From FLUQ01 sp031551515 (GTDB lineage: Bacteria; Desulfobacterota; Desulfovibrionia; Desulfovibrionales; Desulfovibrionaceae), in NCBI GenBank assembly GCA_031551515.1, contig JAVBNL010000011.1, positions 1 to 64,000 on the forward strand: 64,000 nt of DNA, given 5' to 3'. This document shows, piece after piece, positions 7,362-16,360 of the stretch. The stretch's first letter is position 1; the number at the start of each line of letters is the position of its first letter. A program made the position numbers and the translations under genes. The notes beneath the pieces are model-generated. The model saw nothing but the letters and a program-made list of their open reading frames with translations, was not told where the DNA came from and ran no database searches.

Positions 7362-8333
7362 ATGTACATAGTCACCGGCGGCGCGGGCATGATCGGCAGC
7401 GCCATGATCTGGCAGCTGAACCAAGCGGGCATTGACGACATCTGGGTTGTGGACAACCTGGGCACTTCGGAAAAGTGGAAGAACCTGGTCAACCGGCGTT
7501 TCGACCGCTATCTGCCGCGCGAAGATTTTCTCAGCCTGGTGCAGCGCGGCGAATTGCCCGGTGGCATCAAGGCCATTTTCCACATGGGCGCCTGTTCCGC
7601 CACCACCGAGCGGGATGTGGACTACCTCTTCCGCAACAACCTTGAATACAGTAAAACCCTGGCGGAATACGCCCTACAGAAGGGCATACGCTTCATCAAC
7701 GCCAGCTCCGCGGCTACTTACGGCGACGGCAGGCAAGGGTTCGCCGACGACGAGGCCGCGCTGGAAAGCCTGAAACCGCTCAACGCCTATGGCTATTCCA
7801 AACATCTTTTCGACCTCTGGGCCAAGCGCCGGGGCATTCAAGACAAATTCGTCAGCCTGAAGTTCTTCAACGTTTACGGCCCCAACGAATACCACAAGGG
7901 CGATATGCGTTCCGTGGCGGTCAAAGCCTTTGCCCAGATTCAAGAAACAGGCGGCATGCGCCTGTTCGCCTCCGACCGGCCGGACTATGAAAACGGCGGC
8001 CAGATGCGCGATTTCATTTACGTCAAAGACTGCGCCGCCGCCATGTGGTGGCTGGCGAACCGCCCTGACGTGAACGGGCTTTTCAACCTGGGCACGGGCA
8101 AAGCCAGGGCATGGAACGACATGGCGGATTCGCTCTTCGCCGCCATGAACCGCGAAAAAGCCGTAGGCTACATCCCGCTGCCGGAACATCTGCGCGGCAA
8201 GTACCAGTATTTCACCCAGGCGGATATGGCGAAACTTACGGCCTTCGGCTGCCCGCCGCCCGCCTGGCCGCTGGAAGAAGGCGTGAAGGATTACGCCCAA
8301 AACTACTTGATGCGGGATGATCCCTATCTGTAA
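7362..8333 (+). CDS. hldD: ADP-L-glycero-D-manno-heptose 6-epimerase
   Basis: This 323-residue short-chain dehydrogenase-fold enzyme epimerizes ADP-heptose for the lipopolysaccharide inner core. TGGAGMIGS at residues 5-13 binds NADP. The segment FHMGACSATTERDVD is highly characteristic of this family, and YGYSKHLFD holds the catalytic Tyr and Lys. GAGCC lies near the ATG. The gene stands alone between the palindromic element and a strong terminator. It indicates a Gram-negative envelope with heptose-containing LPS. Confidence 0.94.
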   Translation: MYIVTGGAGMIGSAMIWQLNQAGIDDIWVVDNLGTSEKWKNLVNRRFDRYLPREDFLSLVQRGELPGGIKAIFHMGACSATTERDVDYLFRNNLEYSKTLAEYALQKGIRFINASSAATYGDGRQGFADDEAALESLKPLNAYGYSKHLFDLWAKRRGIQDKFVSLKFFNVYGPNEYHKGDMRSVAVKAFAQIQETGGMRLFASDRPDYENGGQMRDFIYVKDCAAAMWWLANRPDVNGLFNLGTGKARAWNDMADSLFAAMNREKAVGYIPLPEHLRGKYQYFTQADMAKLTAFGCPPPAWPLEEGVKDYAQNYLMRDDPYL

Positions 8334-8340
8334 AACAACC

Positions 8341-8369
8341 AGGGCCGCTCTCACAGCGGCCCTTTTTTT
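8341..8369 (+). terminator. Terminator after hldD
   Basis: The stem AGGGCCGCT with AGCGGCCCT is followed by seven T. It begins seven bases after the hldD stop. Confidence 0.9.
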
Positions 8370-8404
8370 GTATGCTGAACGAGTTTCGCGAAAAGGAGCA
8401 CCGT

Positions 8405-9952
8405 ATGGGCCAACACAGCCGTTTTTCCCCAACCTTTCGAACCGCCGCGCGCCACGCCCTGCTGCTCTGCGCGTTCTCCGTTCTCGGCGCGTTCTGCGTC
8501 ACAGGTGTGGCGCGCGCTTCTTCCGTTGATGCACAAGAGCGGCAACGGGAAGAAAAAATCGACAAAGAATGCCTGGAAGAAGCCCGTAAAATGCAAAATA
8601 GCTTTCCCGAGGCCTACCGCAACCTCTGCACGCCGGCGGCCTTACGGTCAAGCCGCGCCCGCGAGCAATATTACCGCCATCTGGCCCCGAAAAAAATGTG
8701 GGTAACAACGCTGGACGGCCTTGAATCCCCGGCCGCCAAAGCCGCCAACGGCTACGCGTATGACGCCGATTCCCGCTACGCAAGGCTCCTCCCGTTGCTG
8801 CGCGCCCAGCCCCTTATCTGGGGCGACCCCGGCACCAAAGCCGTGCTGCGCGTGCTGCACGATTTGGCGGAGCGGGAGTCGTGGGTGGGATCTGACAATG
8901 ACGGCCGAAAAGATGAGAAAGAGCGCGGCAAAAACGACTGCGCCCGCTTCGCCGCGCTGCTTTCGGACGCGGAATCCTTTCTGAACGCCCCCGGCGAAGC
9001 GCCGCTCAACATAGCCGCAGCCGCCAGGATTATGGAAGGCGCGTTCTCCGACAGCGTGAACTACGTGCATACATCGCCCCTGTGGGGAAGCTGCGGCGAC
9101 GAGGCCTTGCACCTCAAAGCCGCCGATCTGCTGGTGCGCGCGCAGAAAGAGGCGCGCGCGAAGCAGGATGACAACAGATACGGCGCGGGCATCCGTTTCA
9201 ACCCCCTCATGCGCGCGTACCACACCGCCATGACCAAAACCGCCGACCCCGGCCGCAAGGCCCTCTGGTACGCGGAAAGCGTGCGCTATTACGCGGGTGA
9301 AACGCTCACCCCCGGCGAAATACCTGAATTCCTTTTCTGGCGGCAGCGTTTTGAGCCAACCGGCACGTACGAGGCGGGCAAAAAAATACTCGACGAGTTC
9401 AACGAGCAGTACCGCGACAACGTGCGTAAATCAGGCGTTTGGAATCACACGGGCAATCTGTACGACGTCTTTCCCCGCTATCGTTCCGCCTATTACTACC
9501 TGTATGCCAGAACCGGCGACAAACGCGCCCTGGAGGCCATGCTGCCCACCGTATGCGCCAACGGCCCGGCAATGGAACGGAACAAACTCTTTTTTGAGGC
9601 CGAAATCGCCCTCATGTTGGGCAAATACGAAGAGGGCTTTCGCCTTTTCGCCCGCTATATGGCGGAAAGAGGCCGCCGGGACGAGATGTATTTCATCAAC
9701 AGCGACAAGGATTATTTCCCCGGCTATGACAAGGAGCGCCACCTCTCGTACCGGGTGTGGCAAGGGGGCGGCGGCTCACGCAATCCTATGGAAAAACAGA
9801 CGAATTCGCTGGGGGAACTGCTCGGCGAGTATAAAAACGCCCTGAGGGCGGAATGCCTCAAGTGGGAGCGGCCTGCCGGGCCGCTCAGCAGAGAAGAGGA
9901 TGCCTGCGCCATAAACGTTGCCGCGGGGATGCAGGTGCGAGAGGCGCAGTAG
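8405..9952 (+). CDS. Exported protein of unknown function
   Basis: This 515-residue protein is not recognised. ATG 8405 follows AAAGGAG at good spacing; an in-frame ATG at 8372 lies in the terminator region. The N-terminus has positive residues, then a hydrophobic run (HALLLCAFSVLGAFCVTGV) and an Ala-x-Ala type signal cleavage region, so the protein is probably periplasmic. The mature part is charged and mostly helical in appearance, with many Ala, Arg and Glu and scattered aromatic residues, suggesting a helical-repeat fold. No catalytic motif is evident. It is a single gene between the hldD terminator and the convergent carB gene. Confidence 0.75.
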   Translation: MGQHSRFSPTFRTAARHALLLCAFSVLGAFCVTGVARASSVDAQERQREEKIDKECLEEARKMQNSFPEAYRNLCTPAALRSSRAREQYYRHLAPKKMWVTTLDGLESPAAKAANGYAYDADSRYARLLPLLRAQPLIWGDPGTKAVLRVLHDLAERESWVGSDNDGRKDEKERGKNDCARFAALLSDAESFLNAPGEAPLNIAAAARIMEGAFSDSVNYVHTSPLWGSCGDEALHLKAADLLVRAQKEARAKQDDNRYGAGIRFNPLMRAYHTAMTKTADPGRKALWYAESVRYYAGETLTPGEIPEFLFWRQRFEPTGTYEAGKKILDEFNEQYRDNVRKSGVWNHTGNLYDVFPRYRSAYYYLYARTGDKRALEAMLPTVCANGPAMERNKLFFEAEIALMLGKYEEGFRLFARYMAERGRRDEMYFINSDKDYFPGYDKERHLSYRVWQGGGGSRNPMEKQTNSLGELLGEYKNALRAECLKWERPAGPLSREEDACAINVAAGMQVREAQ

Positions 9953-9965
9953 AGCGGTGCTCTTA

Positions 9966-9993
9966 CAAAAACAGGCCCCGGCTTTCACCGGGA
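9966..9993 (-). terminator. Terminator of carB
   Basis: On the minus strand CCCGG and CCGGG form a stem followed by GCCTGTTTTTG. It lies about 37 bases beyond the carB stop. Confidence 0.65.
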
Positions 9994-10029
9994 CCCGTCT
10001 CTTCAAGCCAAGCGAAGCGCGCCGCCGGT

Positions 10030-13000
10030 TCAGCCGTAATACTCCTGAATGCTCCGCACGGAGAGCCCGTGCTTCTTGGCATCCGCAAGCGCCAAGGCGC
10101 TGGCTTTGGCCCCGGCCAGGGTCGTGCAATACGGCACGCCATAGAGCAGCGCCGACTGGCGTATGGCTTTCGAATCCTGCACCGTGCGCTTGCCCGACGC
10201 GGTATTGATAACCATGGCAATTTCGTTGTTTTTGATCAGGTCCACCACGTTGGGTCGGCCCTCGTACACTTTCAGCACCCGGGCGCAGGGCACCCCGCTG
10301 CCCACCAGCAAGCCCGCCGTGCCGGAAGTGGCCAGCACCTCGAAGCCCAGCTTATGGTACAGCTTCGCCACATCCGCCACCGCCGCCTTGTCGCGGTCGT
10401 TGACCGAGATGAAGACCTTGCCGCCCTGCGGCAAACGGCTGCCCGCGCCGAGCTGGGCCTTCATGTACGCTTCTTCGAAACTGGGCGCGATGCCCATGAC
10501 TTCGCCGGTGGAGCGCATTTCCGGTCCCAGCAGAATATCCACGCCGGGGAAGCGGTTGAAAGGGAACACCGCCTCTTTCACCGCCATGAAGCCGCCTTTG
10601 CGGGTGGGCGTGATATCCAGGTCCGCCAGCTTGGCGCCCAGCATGACCTGCACCGCCAGGCGCGCCAGCGGCACGCCTGTGGCCTTTGAAACGAAAGGCA
10701 CCGTGCGGCTGGCCCTGGGGTTGACTTCCAGGATGTAGATCGCGCCGTCTTTGACCGCGAACTGAATATTCATCAGCCCCACCACGCGCAGTTCTTTGGC
10801 CAGGGCCTTGGTCTGGCGGATGAGCTCTTCCGTCACCACCCGGGGCAGGGTGTGCGGGGGCAAAACGCAAGCCGAGTCGCCGGAGTGGATGCCCGCTTCC
10901 TCGATATGCTCCATGATGCCCGCGACGTACGTTTCCGTGCCGTCGGAGAGGGCGTCCACGTCCACTTCCGTGGCCGATTCAAGAAAGCTATCGATAAGTA
11001 TCGGATGCTCCGGCGCTGTGGCCGCAATGATTTCCGCAAATCCTTCTTCCAGTTCCGCGTCGTCATAGACGATGCGCATGGCCCGGCCGCCCAGCACGTA
11101 CGAAGGCCGCATCAGCACCGGGTAGCCGATGCTCCGCGCGGCGGTTTTTGCTTCTTTCAGGGTCATGGCGGTGGCGCTTTCCGGCTGGCGCAGGCCCAGT
11201 TTTTCAATCAGCGCCTGAAAGCGCTCACGGTCTTCGGCCCGGTCGATGGCGTCCGGGCTGGTGCCCAGAATGGGAACGCCCGCGCGCATGAGCGGCACGG
11301 CCAGGTTCAGCGGGGTCTGGCCGCCGAACTGCACGATGACGCCCTTGGGTTTTTCGATATTCACGATGGCCATGACGTCTTCAAAGGTCAACGGCTCGAA
11401 ATACAGGCGGTCGGACGTGTCATAGTCGGTGGACACGGTTTCGGGGTTAGAGTTGACCATCACCGCCGTGCAGCCCATGTCTTTAAGCACGAAGGCGGCG
11501 TGGCAGCAGCAATAGTCGAATTCGATGCCCTGGCCGATGCGATTGGGCCCGCCGCCCAGGATGATGACCGTGTCCTTGCCGCTGTCCCCGGCCTGAGCCG
11601 GGTTTGCCAGCGCGCCATCAGGTCTGCCGTAGGTGGAATAGTAATAGGGGGAGCCGCCCGCCGTCTTGCCCGCATAGGTCTTCACCGGGCCGAACACCGG
11701 AGCCAGCTTGAACTGGCGGGTTAGCACCGCCACGTCGCTTTCCGGCCGTTTCCACATTTCCGCCAGCTGACGGTTGGAAAAGCTTGCGTCTTTGGCTTTT
11801 TGCAGCAGCGCCCCCAGTTCGGGGTTTTCCTCGGTCATGGAGTTGGCTTTGGCGAAATCACGAATCTCGCATTCCAGATCCACCAGGGCTTTGAGCTCGT
11901 TCAAAAACCAAGGGTCAATAGCCGTGATCTCGTTGATTTCCGTGACGCTCATGCCGCTGAGCATGGCCAGGCGCGCGTAAAAGATACGATTGGAGTTGGG
12001 CGTGCGCAGCTTCGCCATGATCTCGTCTTTTTCGGGCAGGCGGGCGCGAAAATCGCGACCAAGGCCGCCCGCGCCCACTTCCAGCGAGCGCAGGCCTTTT
12101 TGCAGCGCCTCTTGAAAGGTCTTGCCGATGCTCATGGCTTCACCCACGCTCTTCATGGAGGTGGTCAGCTCGTCTTTGGCGCCGGGGAATTTTTCAAAAG
12201 TGAAGCGGGGAATCTTCGCCACCACATAGTCGATGTCCGCCACGTAGTCGGCCATGGTCATGCCGGGTTTGCAGCCCGCGATTTCAGAAAGGGTGTAGCC
12301 CACGGCCAGTTTGGCCGAGATGCGCGCGATGGGCACCCCCGTGGCTTTGGAGGCCAGGGCGGAAGAGCGCGACACGCGCGGGTTCATCTCGATGACCACC
12401 AGCTCGCTGGTCTCGGGGTGCATGGCGAACTGGATGTTGGCCCCGCCGCCCTTCATGCCCACGGCGCGGATGATGGCTTCGGACGCTTTGATTACGGTGT
12501 CGATATCGGACTGGCTCAGGGTCATGGCCGGGGCCACCGTGATGGAGTCGCCCGTATGCACGCCCATGGGGTCGAAGTTTTCAATGGTGCAGACGATGAT
12601 GCAGACATCCGCTTTGTCGCGGATGATTTCGATCTCGATTTCTTTCCAGCCCAGCACGGACTGTTCCAGCAAAATCTCGCCGGTCATGCTGGCGGCAAGG
12701 CCTCGTGAGGCGATCTCCTCAAGGTCTTCCATGTTGTAGGCCACCCCGCCGCCCGCGCCGCCCAGGGTGAAGCCGGGCCGGATGATGATGGGAAAAGGCA
12801 CGGTGGCGGCGACTCCTCGCACGTCGTCCATGCTGTGCGCGATGGAGCTTGCGGGCATGGCCAGGCCGATGGAGTTCACACATTCGCGAAACAGTTCGCG
12901 GCTTTCCGCCCGTTCGATAACCTGGCGGTCGGCGCCCAAAAGCTCTACCCCGCACTCATCCAGCACCCCGGCTTCCGCCAGTTTCAGGGCGGTGTTCAGC

Positions 13001-13284
13001 GCCGTCTGCCCGCCCAGGGTGGGCAAAATCGCGTCAGGGCGTTCTTTGCGCACGATGGCCGCCACGGTATCCAGCTCTATAGGCTCGATATACGTGCGGT
13101 CGGCAAGATTCGGGTCGGTCATGATGGTGGCCGGGTTGGAGTTGACCAGCACCACCTCATAGCCCTCCTCTTTCAGGGCCTTGACCGCCTGGGTGCCTGA
13201 ATAGTCGAACTCGCAGGCCTGGCCGATGACAATGGGGCCGGAGCCGATGACCATAATCTTTTTCAGATCCGTACGTTTGGGCAT
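10030..13284 (-). CDS. carB: Carbamoyl-phosphate synthase large subunit
   Basis: This 1084-residue enzyme makes carbamoyl phosphate for pyrimidines and arginine. It shows the expected internal duplication: two ATP-grasp halves, the first starting KKIMVIGSGPIVIGQACEFD and the second VIILGGGPNRIGQGIEFD. MNPRVSRSSALASKATG and its copy EVNPRASRTVPFVSKATG mark the two active sites, and a C-terminal allosteric MGS-like domain follows. The start at 13284 is chosen because AAAGGACAGG precedes it; an in-frame ATG at 13311 lacks a site. carA is not adjacent. The leader holds a promoter and a terminator, see 13335-13459. Confidence 0.96.
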   Translation of the reverse strand: MPKRTDLKKIMVIGSGPIVIGQACEFDYSGTQAVKALKEEGYEVVLVNSNPATIMTDPNLADRTYIEPIELDTVAAIVRKERPDAILPTLGGQTALNTALKLAEAGVLDECGVELLGADRQVIERAESRELFRECVNSIGLAMPASSIAHSMDDVRGVAATVPFPIIIRPGFTLGGAGGGVAYNMEDLEEIASRGLAASMTGEILLEQSVLGWKEIEIEIIRDKADVCIIVCTIENFDPMGVHTGDSITVAPAMTLSQSDIDTVIKASEAIIRAVGMKGGGANIQFAMHPETSELVVIEMNPRVSRSSALASKATGVPIARISAKLAVGYTLSEIAGCKPGMTMADYVADIDYVVAKIPRFTFEKFPGAKDELTTSMKSVGEAMSIGKTFQEALQKGLRSLEVGAGGLGRDFRARLPEKDEIMAKLRTPNSNRIFYARLAMLSGMSVTEINEITAIDPWFLNELKALVDLECEIRDFAKANSMTEENPELGALLQKAKDASFSNRQLAEMWKRPESDVAVLTRQFKLAPVFGPVKTYAGKTAGGSPYYYSTYGRPDGALANPAQAGDSGKDTVIILGGGPNRIGQGIEFDYCCCHAAFVLKDMGCTAVMVNSNPETVSTDYDTSDRLYFEPLTFEDVMAIVNIEKPKGVIVQFGGQTPLNLAVPLMRAGVPILGTSPDAIDRAEDRERFQALIEKLGLRQPESATAMTLKEAKTAARSIGYPVLMRPSYVLGGRAMRIVYDDAELEEGFAEIIAATAPEHPILIDSFLESATEVDVDALSDGTETYVAGIMEHIEEAGIHSGDSACVLPPHTLPRVVTEELIRQTKALAKELRVVGLMNIQFAVKDGAIYILEVNPRASRTVPFVSKATGVPLARLAVQVMLGAKLADLDITPTRKGGFMAVKEAVFPFNRFPGVDILLGPEMRSTGEVMGIAPSFEEAYMKAQLGAGSRLPQGGKVFISVNDRDKAAVADVAKLYHKLGFEVLATSGTAGLLVGSGVPCARVLKVYEGRPNVVDLIKNNEIAMVINTASGKRTVQDSKAIRQSALLYGVPYCTTLAGAKASALALADAKKHGLSVRSIQEYYG

Positions 13285-13334
13285 AATCCTGTCCTTTAGG
13301 TCCCTGAACATAAAAAAATGCCGGAAAATTCCGG

Positions 13335-13373
13335 AAAAACAAAAACGGCAGGCCCGATTGCACGGCCTGCCGT
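13335..13373 (-). terminator. Terminator inside the carB leader (candidate attenuator)
   Basis: On the minus strand a perfect ten-pair stem (ACGGCAGGCC with GGCCTGCCGT) is followed by TTTTTGTTTTT. It lies between the likely carB promoter and the carB start, 50 bases before the ATG, so it would stop carB transcription unless bypassed. Confidence 0.75.
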
Positions 13374-13391
13374 TCTGACAACACGAAGGGT

Positions 13392-13420
13392 GAAGAAGAA
13401 AAGTAACGGCGCAGCGTTAC
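13392..13420 (-). promoter_or_regulatory. 5' leader hairpin plus pyrimidine tract before carB
   Basis: On the minus strand GTAACG and CGTTAC form a hairpin almost at the predicted transcript start, followed by the run CTTTTCTTCTTC. A pause hairpin plus a U-rich tract before a terminator resembles UTP-sensed attenuation of pyrimidine genes. No convincing leader peptide start was found. Confidence 0.35.
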
Positions 13421-13430
13421 CGAGCGACTA

Positions 13431-13459
13431 GGTATAGCGCAGGCAAGAGCGCCTTGCAA
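13431..13459 (-). promoter_or_regulatory. Candidate sigma70 promoter of carB
   Basis: On the minus strand TTGCAA (13459-13454) and TATACC (13436-13431) are separated by 17 bases, predicting a start near 13424 and a leader of about 140 bases. Confidence 0.55.
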
Positions 13460-13613
13460 GTTGGCCGGGGCCTGTTTTTTAAAAAACTTTATCCCCAAAC
13501 CATGCAAAGGCGTGCAACAGGCATAAAAACATGCTATCGTTTATCTAAGGCCCGCCCTATCCGCCATTCGGCTTGCCGGGCCAGATGCCGCTTTGCCGGC
13601 AAGGGGGTTTTGT

Positions 13614-14231
13614 ATGAATACCTTGAGAAATATCGCCTGGGTGCTGTTTTTGGCCCCGCTGCTCGCCCTGGGTTTCGCACCTGTTCCCGCGTTCGCCGTA
13701 TCCGCGCCGTCCGAGAGGAAAACGGCCATCGTTTTTTCGCTGTACAATGACGACACGCCTTTGCACGGCGTCCGCCTTTCGCTGTATGACGCGGCGGGAA
13801 CCGAACTGGGACAGGGCGTCAGCGACAAATGGGGCCAGGTCGTCCTGGACGATGCCAAAGGCGGCAGAGAGCTGCGCCTTGCCCTGCCCGGCGGCAGCGA
13901 GCGCACAGTGCGCCTGCCCGCCGCCATGCTGGAAATGGGCGGCGACGTGGTCTACAGACGGGTCCGGCCCGGCGCGCCCTTTACTTTGGAACTTTCCGTT
14001 GCGAGCGGAACGGGCTATTTGTGGAGCGTAACGCCCGGCGGCGATGCCAAAGAGACGGCGTCGGAGATGATACCCAGCTTGCGCAGCAATGTGCTCGGCG
14101 CTGTTGCCGGGCAGCGGTTGACCCTGGTTTCGTCTTCGGCCAGCGGGCAGGCCCTGGTGCAGTACCAGCGCCCCTGGGAAAAAGACGCCCTGCCCGCCCG
14201 CTGGCGCGTGCTGCTGCTGGAACCGAATTGA
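13614..14231 (+). CDS. Exported protein with chagasin-like (I42) C-terminal half
   Basis: This 205-residue protein has a signal peptide (NIAWVLFLAPLLALGF, cleavage near AFA). ATG 13614 follows AAGGGGG. The C-terminal half shows the loop signatures of chagasin-type cysteine-protease inhibitors: SGTGYLWSV, corresponding to the NPTTGY-W loop, and YQRPWEK, corresponding to the RPW loop, placed just before the last beta strand. The N-terminal half is beta-rich and unassigned (LYDAAGTELGQGVSDKWG). If correct, it would inhibit papain-type proteases in the periplasm. Family membership rests on two motifs, so function is tentative. It stands alone upstream of the SDR gene. Confidence 0.6.
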   Translation: MNTLRNIAWVLFLAPLLALGFAPVPAFAVSAPSERKTAIVFSLYNDDTPLHGVRLSLYDAAGTELGQGVSDKWGQVVLDDAKGGRELRLALPGGSERTVRLPAAMLEMGGDVVYRRVRPGAPFTLELSVASGTGYLWSVTPGGDAKETASEMIPSLRSNVLGAVAGQRLTLVSSSASGQALVQYQRPWEKDALPARWRVLLLEPN

Positions 14232-14318
14232 CACGCCACGGGTTTTGGGTAAGCTCCTATGTTGAGACGCCGCCGCCGTCACCGGCGGGTTGCGCGCCAC
14301 AACAGTAAGGAGAATCCC

Positions 14319-15077
14319 GTGGATACGATAAAAAAGGTTGCCGTGGTCACCGGCGCCAGTTCGGGCATCGGCCGGGCCGTGGCGCTCGCGCTTGCGGCCG
14401 ACTGGTATTATGTCACCGTTTTCGCGCGGCGCATGGATGAGCTGGAAGAAACCATCGCTCTGGCCGGGGGAGATTCCGCCCGCATGCGGGCCGTTGCCGG
14501 CGACGTGGCTGACGAAACTTGCGTGCGCGAGCTGTTTGACACCACAGTGCGCGAATTCGGCCGCCTGGACCTGCTCTTCAACAACGCGGGCGTCAATTTG
14601 AAACCGACCCCCATTGAAGAAGTGGACCCGGCCGACTGGCAGCGGGTTTTCGACACCAACGTAAAGGGCAGCTTTTTGTGCGCCCAGGCTGCTTTTCGCA
14701 TTATGAAGGCCCAAGACCCCAAGGGCGGCCGCATCATCAACAACGGCTCCATCGCCGCCCACACCCCGCGGTTGTATGGCGCGGCCTACACCTCGGCCAA
14801 ACACGCCGTAAACGGTTTGACCAAAAGCCTCAGCCTGGAAGGGCGCGAACACGACATCAGCTGCTGCCAGATCGATATCGGCAACGCGGCTGTTTCGAGA
14901 ACCGACGTCACGGAAGTGGGCATGCCGCAGGCGGACGGCTCTTTGCGGCCGGAGCCGCGCATGAGCGTGGACCTGGTGGCCAAAACCGTGATGTATATGG
15001 CGCACCTGCCCAAAGAGATCTGCGTGCCCACGCTGGCTATTTTGCCGAACAAGATGCCGTTCCTCGGCCGGGGATAA
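14319..15077 (+). CDS. SDR-family oxidoreductase
   Basis: This 252-residue classical short-chain dehydrogenase begins VAVVTGASSGIGRAV (dinucleotide loop). It contains LLFNNAGV and the catalytic Ser in NNGSIAAH, followed by YTSAKHAV with catalytic Tyr and Lys. A GTG at 14319 is chosen because TAAGGAG sits seven bases before it; the longer ATG start at 14259 would add an Arg-rich tail without a ribosome site. Substrate unknown. It stands alone, and its 3' side faces azlD across a palindromic element. Confidence 0.9.
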   Translation: MDTIKKVAVVTGASSGIGRAVALALAADWYYVTVFARRMDELEETIALAGGDSARMRAVAGDVADETCVRELFDTTVREFGRLDLLFNNAGVNLKPTPIEEVDPADWQRVFDTNVKGSFLCAQAAFRIMKAQDPKGGRIINNGSIAAHTPRLYGAAYTSAKHAVNGLTKSLSLEGREHDISCCQIDIGNAAVSRTDVTEVGMPQADGSLRPEPRMSVDLVAKTVMYMAHLPKEICVPTLAILPNKMPFLGRG

Positions 15078-15112
15078 TTTGAATTAAAGAATGCCGACGG
15101 GCAAGGATCTGG

Positions 15113-15261
15113 CGTTTGGCCGTGAATGCGCGGAGCGCGAGGCAATTACCGCGTCAAAGGGCTTTTTTGCGAAAGGAGCGTACTCTTAAGGTACTAGACC
15201 TGGTGCAAAAAAGCCCATTGACGCGGTAATTGCCCGCGAAACGCGTATTCACGGCCAAACG
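15113..15261. repeat. Long palindromic element between SDR gene and azlD
   Basis: The outer arms are a perfect 15-bp inverted repeat (15113-15127 and 15247-15261). The inner arms, about 28 bp with one mismatch, run from CAATTACCGCGTCAA to its mirror. The core is GTACTCTTAAGGTAC. The right outer arm overlaps the last codons and stop of azlD (15249-15261). At 149 bp it is the longest clean copy here. Confidence 0.86.
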
Positions 15262-15581
15262 AAGCGCAAAGCGGCAACGCACAGCATGCCGACCGCCACA
15301 GTGCCGAAAAAACTGCGGGTGAAATATCCGGTCAGCGCGGTGGGTATGGCGGCCAGCAAAAAGGTGTTGCCCAGTGAAATATCCAGAAAGGGCAAACCAT
15401 TCTCTTTGCCCAGCAGCAGTTGGGGCAGCAGCAGCGCCGCCAGCACCGCCGGGGGGATAAGTTCCAGCCAGCGGATGACAACGGGCGGCAGCGTGCGCGA
15501 CGAAAGCAGCAGCAAGGGCAGCGCGCGCGGCACATAGGTCACCAGGGCCATGCCCCCGATAAGCAGCAGCGCGTCAGTCAT
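15249..15581 (-). CDS. azlD: AzlD-family branched-chain amino acid exporter subunit
   Basis: This 110-residue membrane protein has about four hydrophobic segments and the motif TYVPRALPLLLL near the N-terminus, typical of AzlD. It partners with AzlC to export branched-chain amino acids or analogues. It overlaps the azlC stop by eight bases, so the two are cotranslated. Its last five codons fall inside the right arm of the palindromic element at 15113-15261, so the C-terminal residues may derive from, or have been copied into, the repeat. Confidence 0.85.
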   Translation of the reverse strand: MTDALLLIGGMALVTYVPRALPLLLLSSRTLPPVVIRWLELIPPAVLAALLLPQLLLGKENGLPFLDISLGNTFLLAAIPTALTGYFTRSFFGTVAVGMLCVAALRFVWP

Positions 15582-16311
15582 GGCCGCCCCTTTCCCGCAG
15601 GGTCATGGCGGCGGTCACAGCCGTCGCGGCCATAAGGGTCGCGCCGATCACACTCCAGTCTTTGGCCCCGAGCACGGTCAGCAGTACGGAAAAAATCCCG
15701 CCGAGCAAGGCCGCCAAAAACCGCCGGGGTATGCGGCAATGGGGCAGCAACAACGCCAGAAACATGGCGGGCAGCGCATAATCCAAGCCCAGGGGGCGCA
15801 CGTCGCCGATGCCGCCGCCAAGCATTGCTCCGCCGAGGCTCCCCAAAACCCAGACGATATGCGCGGTCACGTTGACGCCGAAAATTTCGCCTTTATCCAC
15901 GCCGGCAGTAGGAAAACGCCCGATATGCAGGGCAAAGGTCTCGTCCGTCAGCCCCGCGGCAAACGCGGCCTGCCGCGGCGCAGGCCAGCGGGCCAGGTGC
16001 GGCGTGAGCGCGGCGGACATGAGCAGGTGGCGCAAATTGACCACAAAGGTGGTCACGATGATCGAAGGCACGCCCAGCCCCGCGAAAAGCATGTCCACGG
16101 CGATAAGCTGCGCGGAACCCGCGTAGACGAACAGGCTCATCATGGCGGCCTGCATGGCGGAAAGGTCCGCTTTGTCAGCCAGCACGCCGAAAGCGAAAGC
16201 CACGGGCAGGTAGCCCAGCATCACGGGCAGGGCGATGCGCGCGCCCCGGCCGAAGCCCGCCCAGCTGAACGGCGCTTCCGCCGGAAGAGTTGCGGATGGA
16301 ATGTTTGCCAT
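15574..16311 (-). CDS. azlC: AzlC-family branched-chain amino acid exporter
   Basis: This protein of about 245 residues has several membrane segments with the family pattern ALPVMLGYLPVAFAFG and MSLFVYAGSAQLIAVDML. Start 16311 is chosen because AAAAGG precedes it; the ATG seven codons upstream has no ribosome site. It forms a two-gene operon with azlD on the minus strand, divergent from the DinB-like gene. Confidence 0.88.
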   Translation of the reverse strand: MANIPSATLPAEAPFSWAGFGRGARIALPVMLGYLPVAFAFGVLADKADLSAMQAAMMSLFVYAGSAQLIAVDMLFAGLGVPSIIVTTFVVNLRHLLMSAALTPHLARWPAPRQAAFAAGLTDETFALHIGRFPTAGVDKGEIFGVNVTAHIVWVLGSLGGAMLGGGIGDVRPLGLDYALPAMFLALLLPHCRIPRRFLAALLGGIFSVLLTVLGAKDWSVIGATLMAATAVTAAMTLRERGGHD

Positions 16312-16360
16312 AAAGGCCTTTTGCGATATCATATAGCCGCTAGTCTCGGCAACCAGGGTA

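Noticed and set aside
14259..14318. Longer SDR start giving an Arg-rich N-terminus
   Set aside because: The GTG at 14319 has TAAGGAG at normal distance and gives the standard SDR start; the longer start has no ribosome site.
13557..15005. Minus-strand frame of 482 codons
   Set aside because: It covers the chagasin-like and SDR genes in antisense, which have ribosome sites and motifs; this frame has neither.
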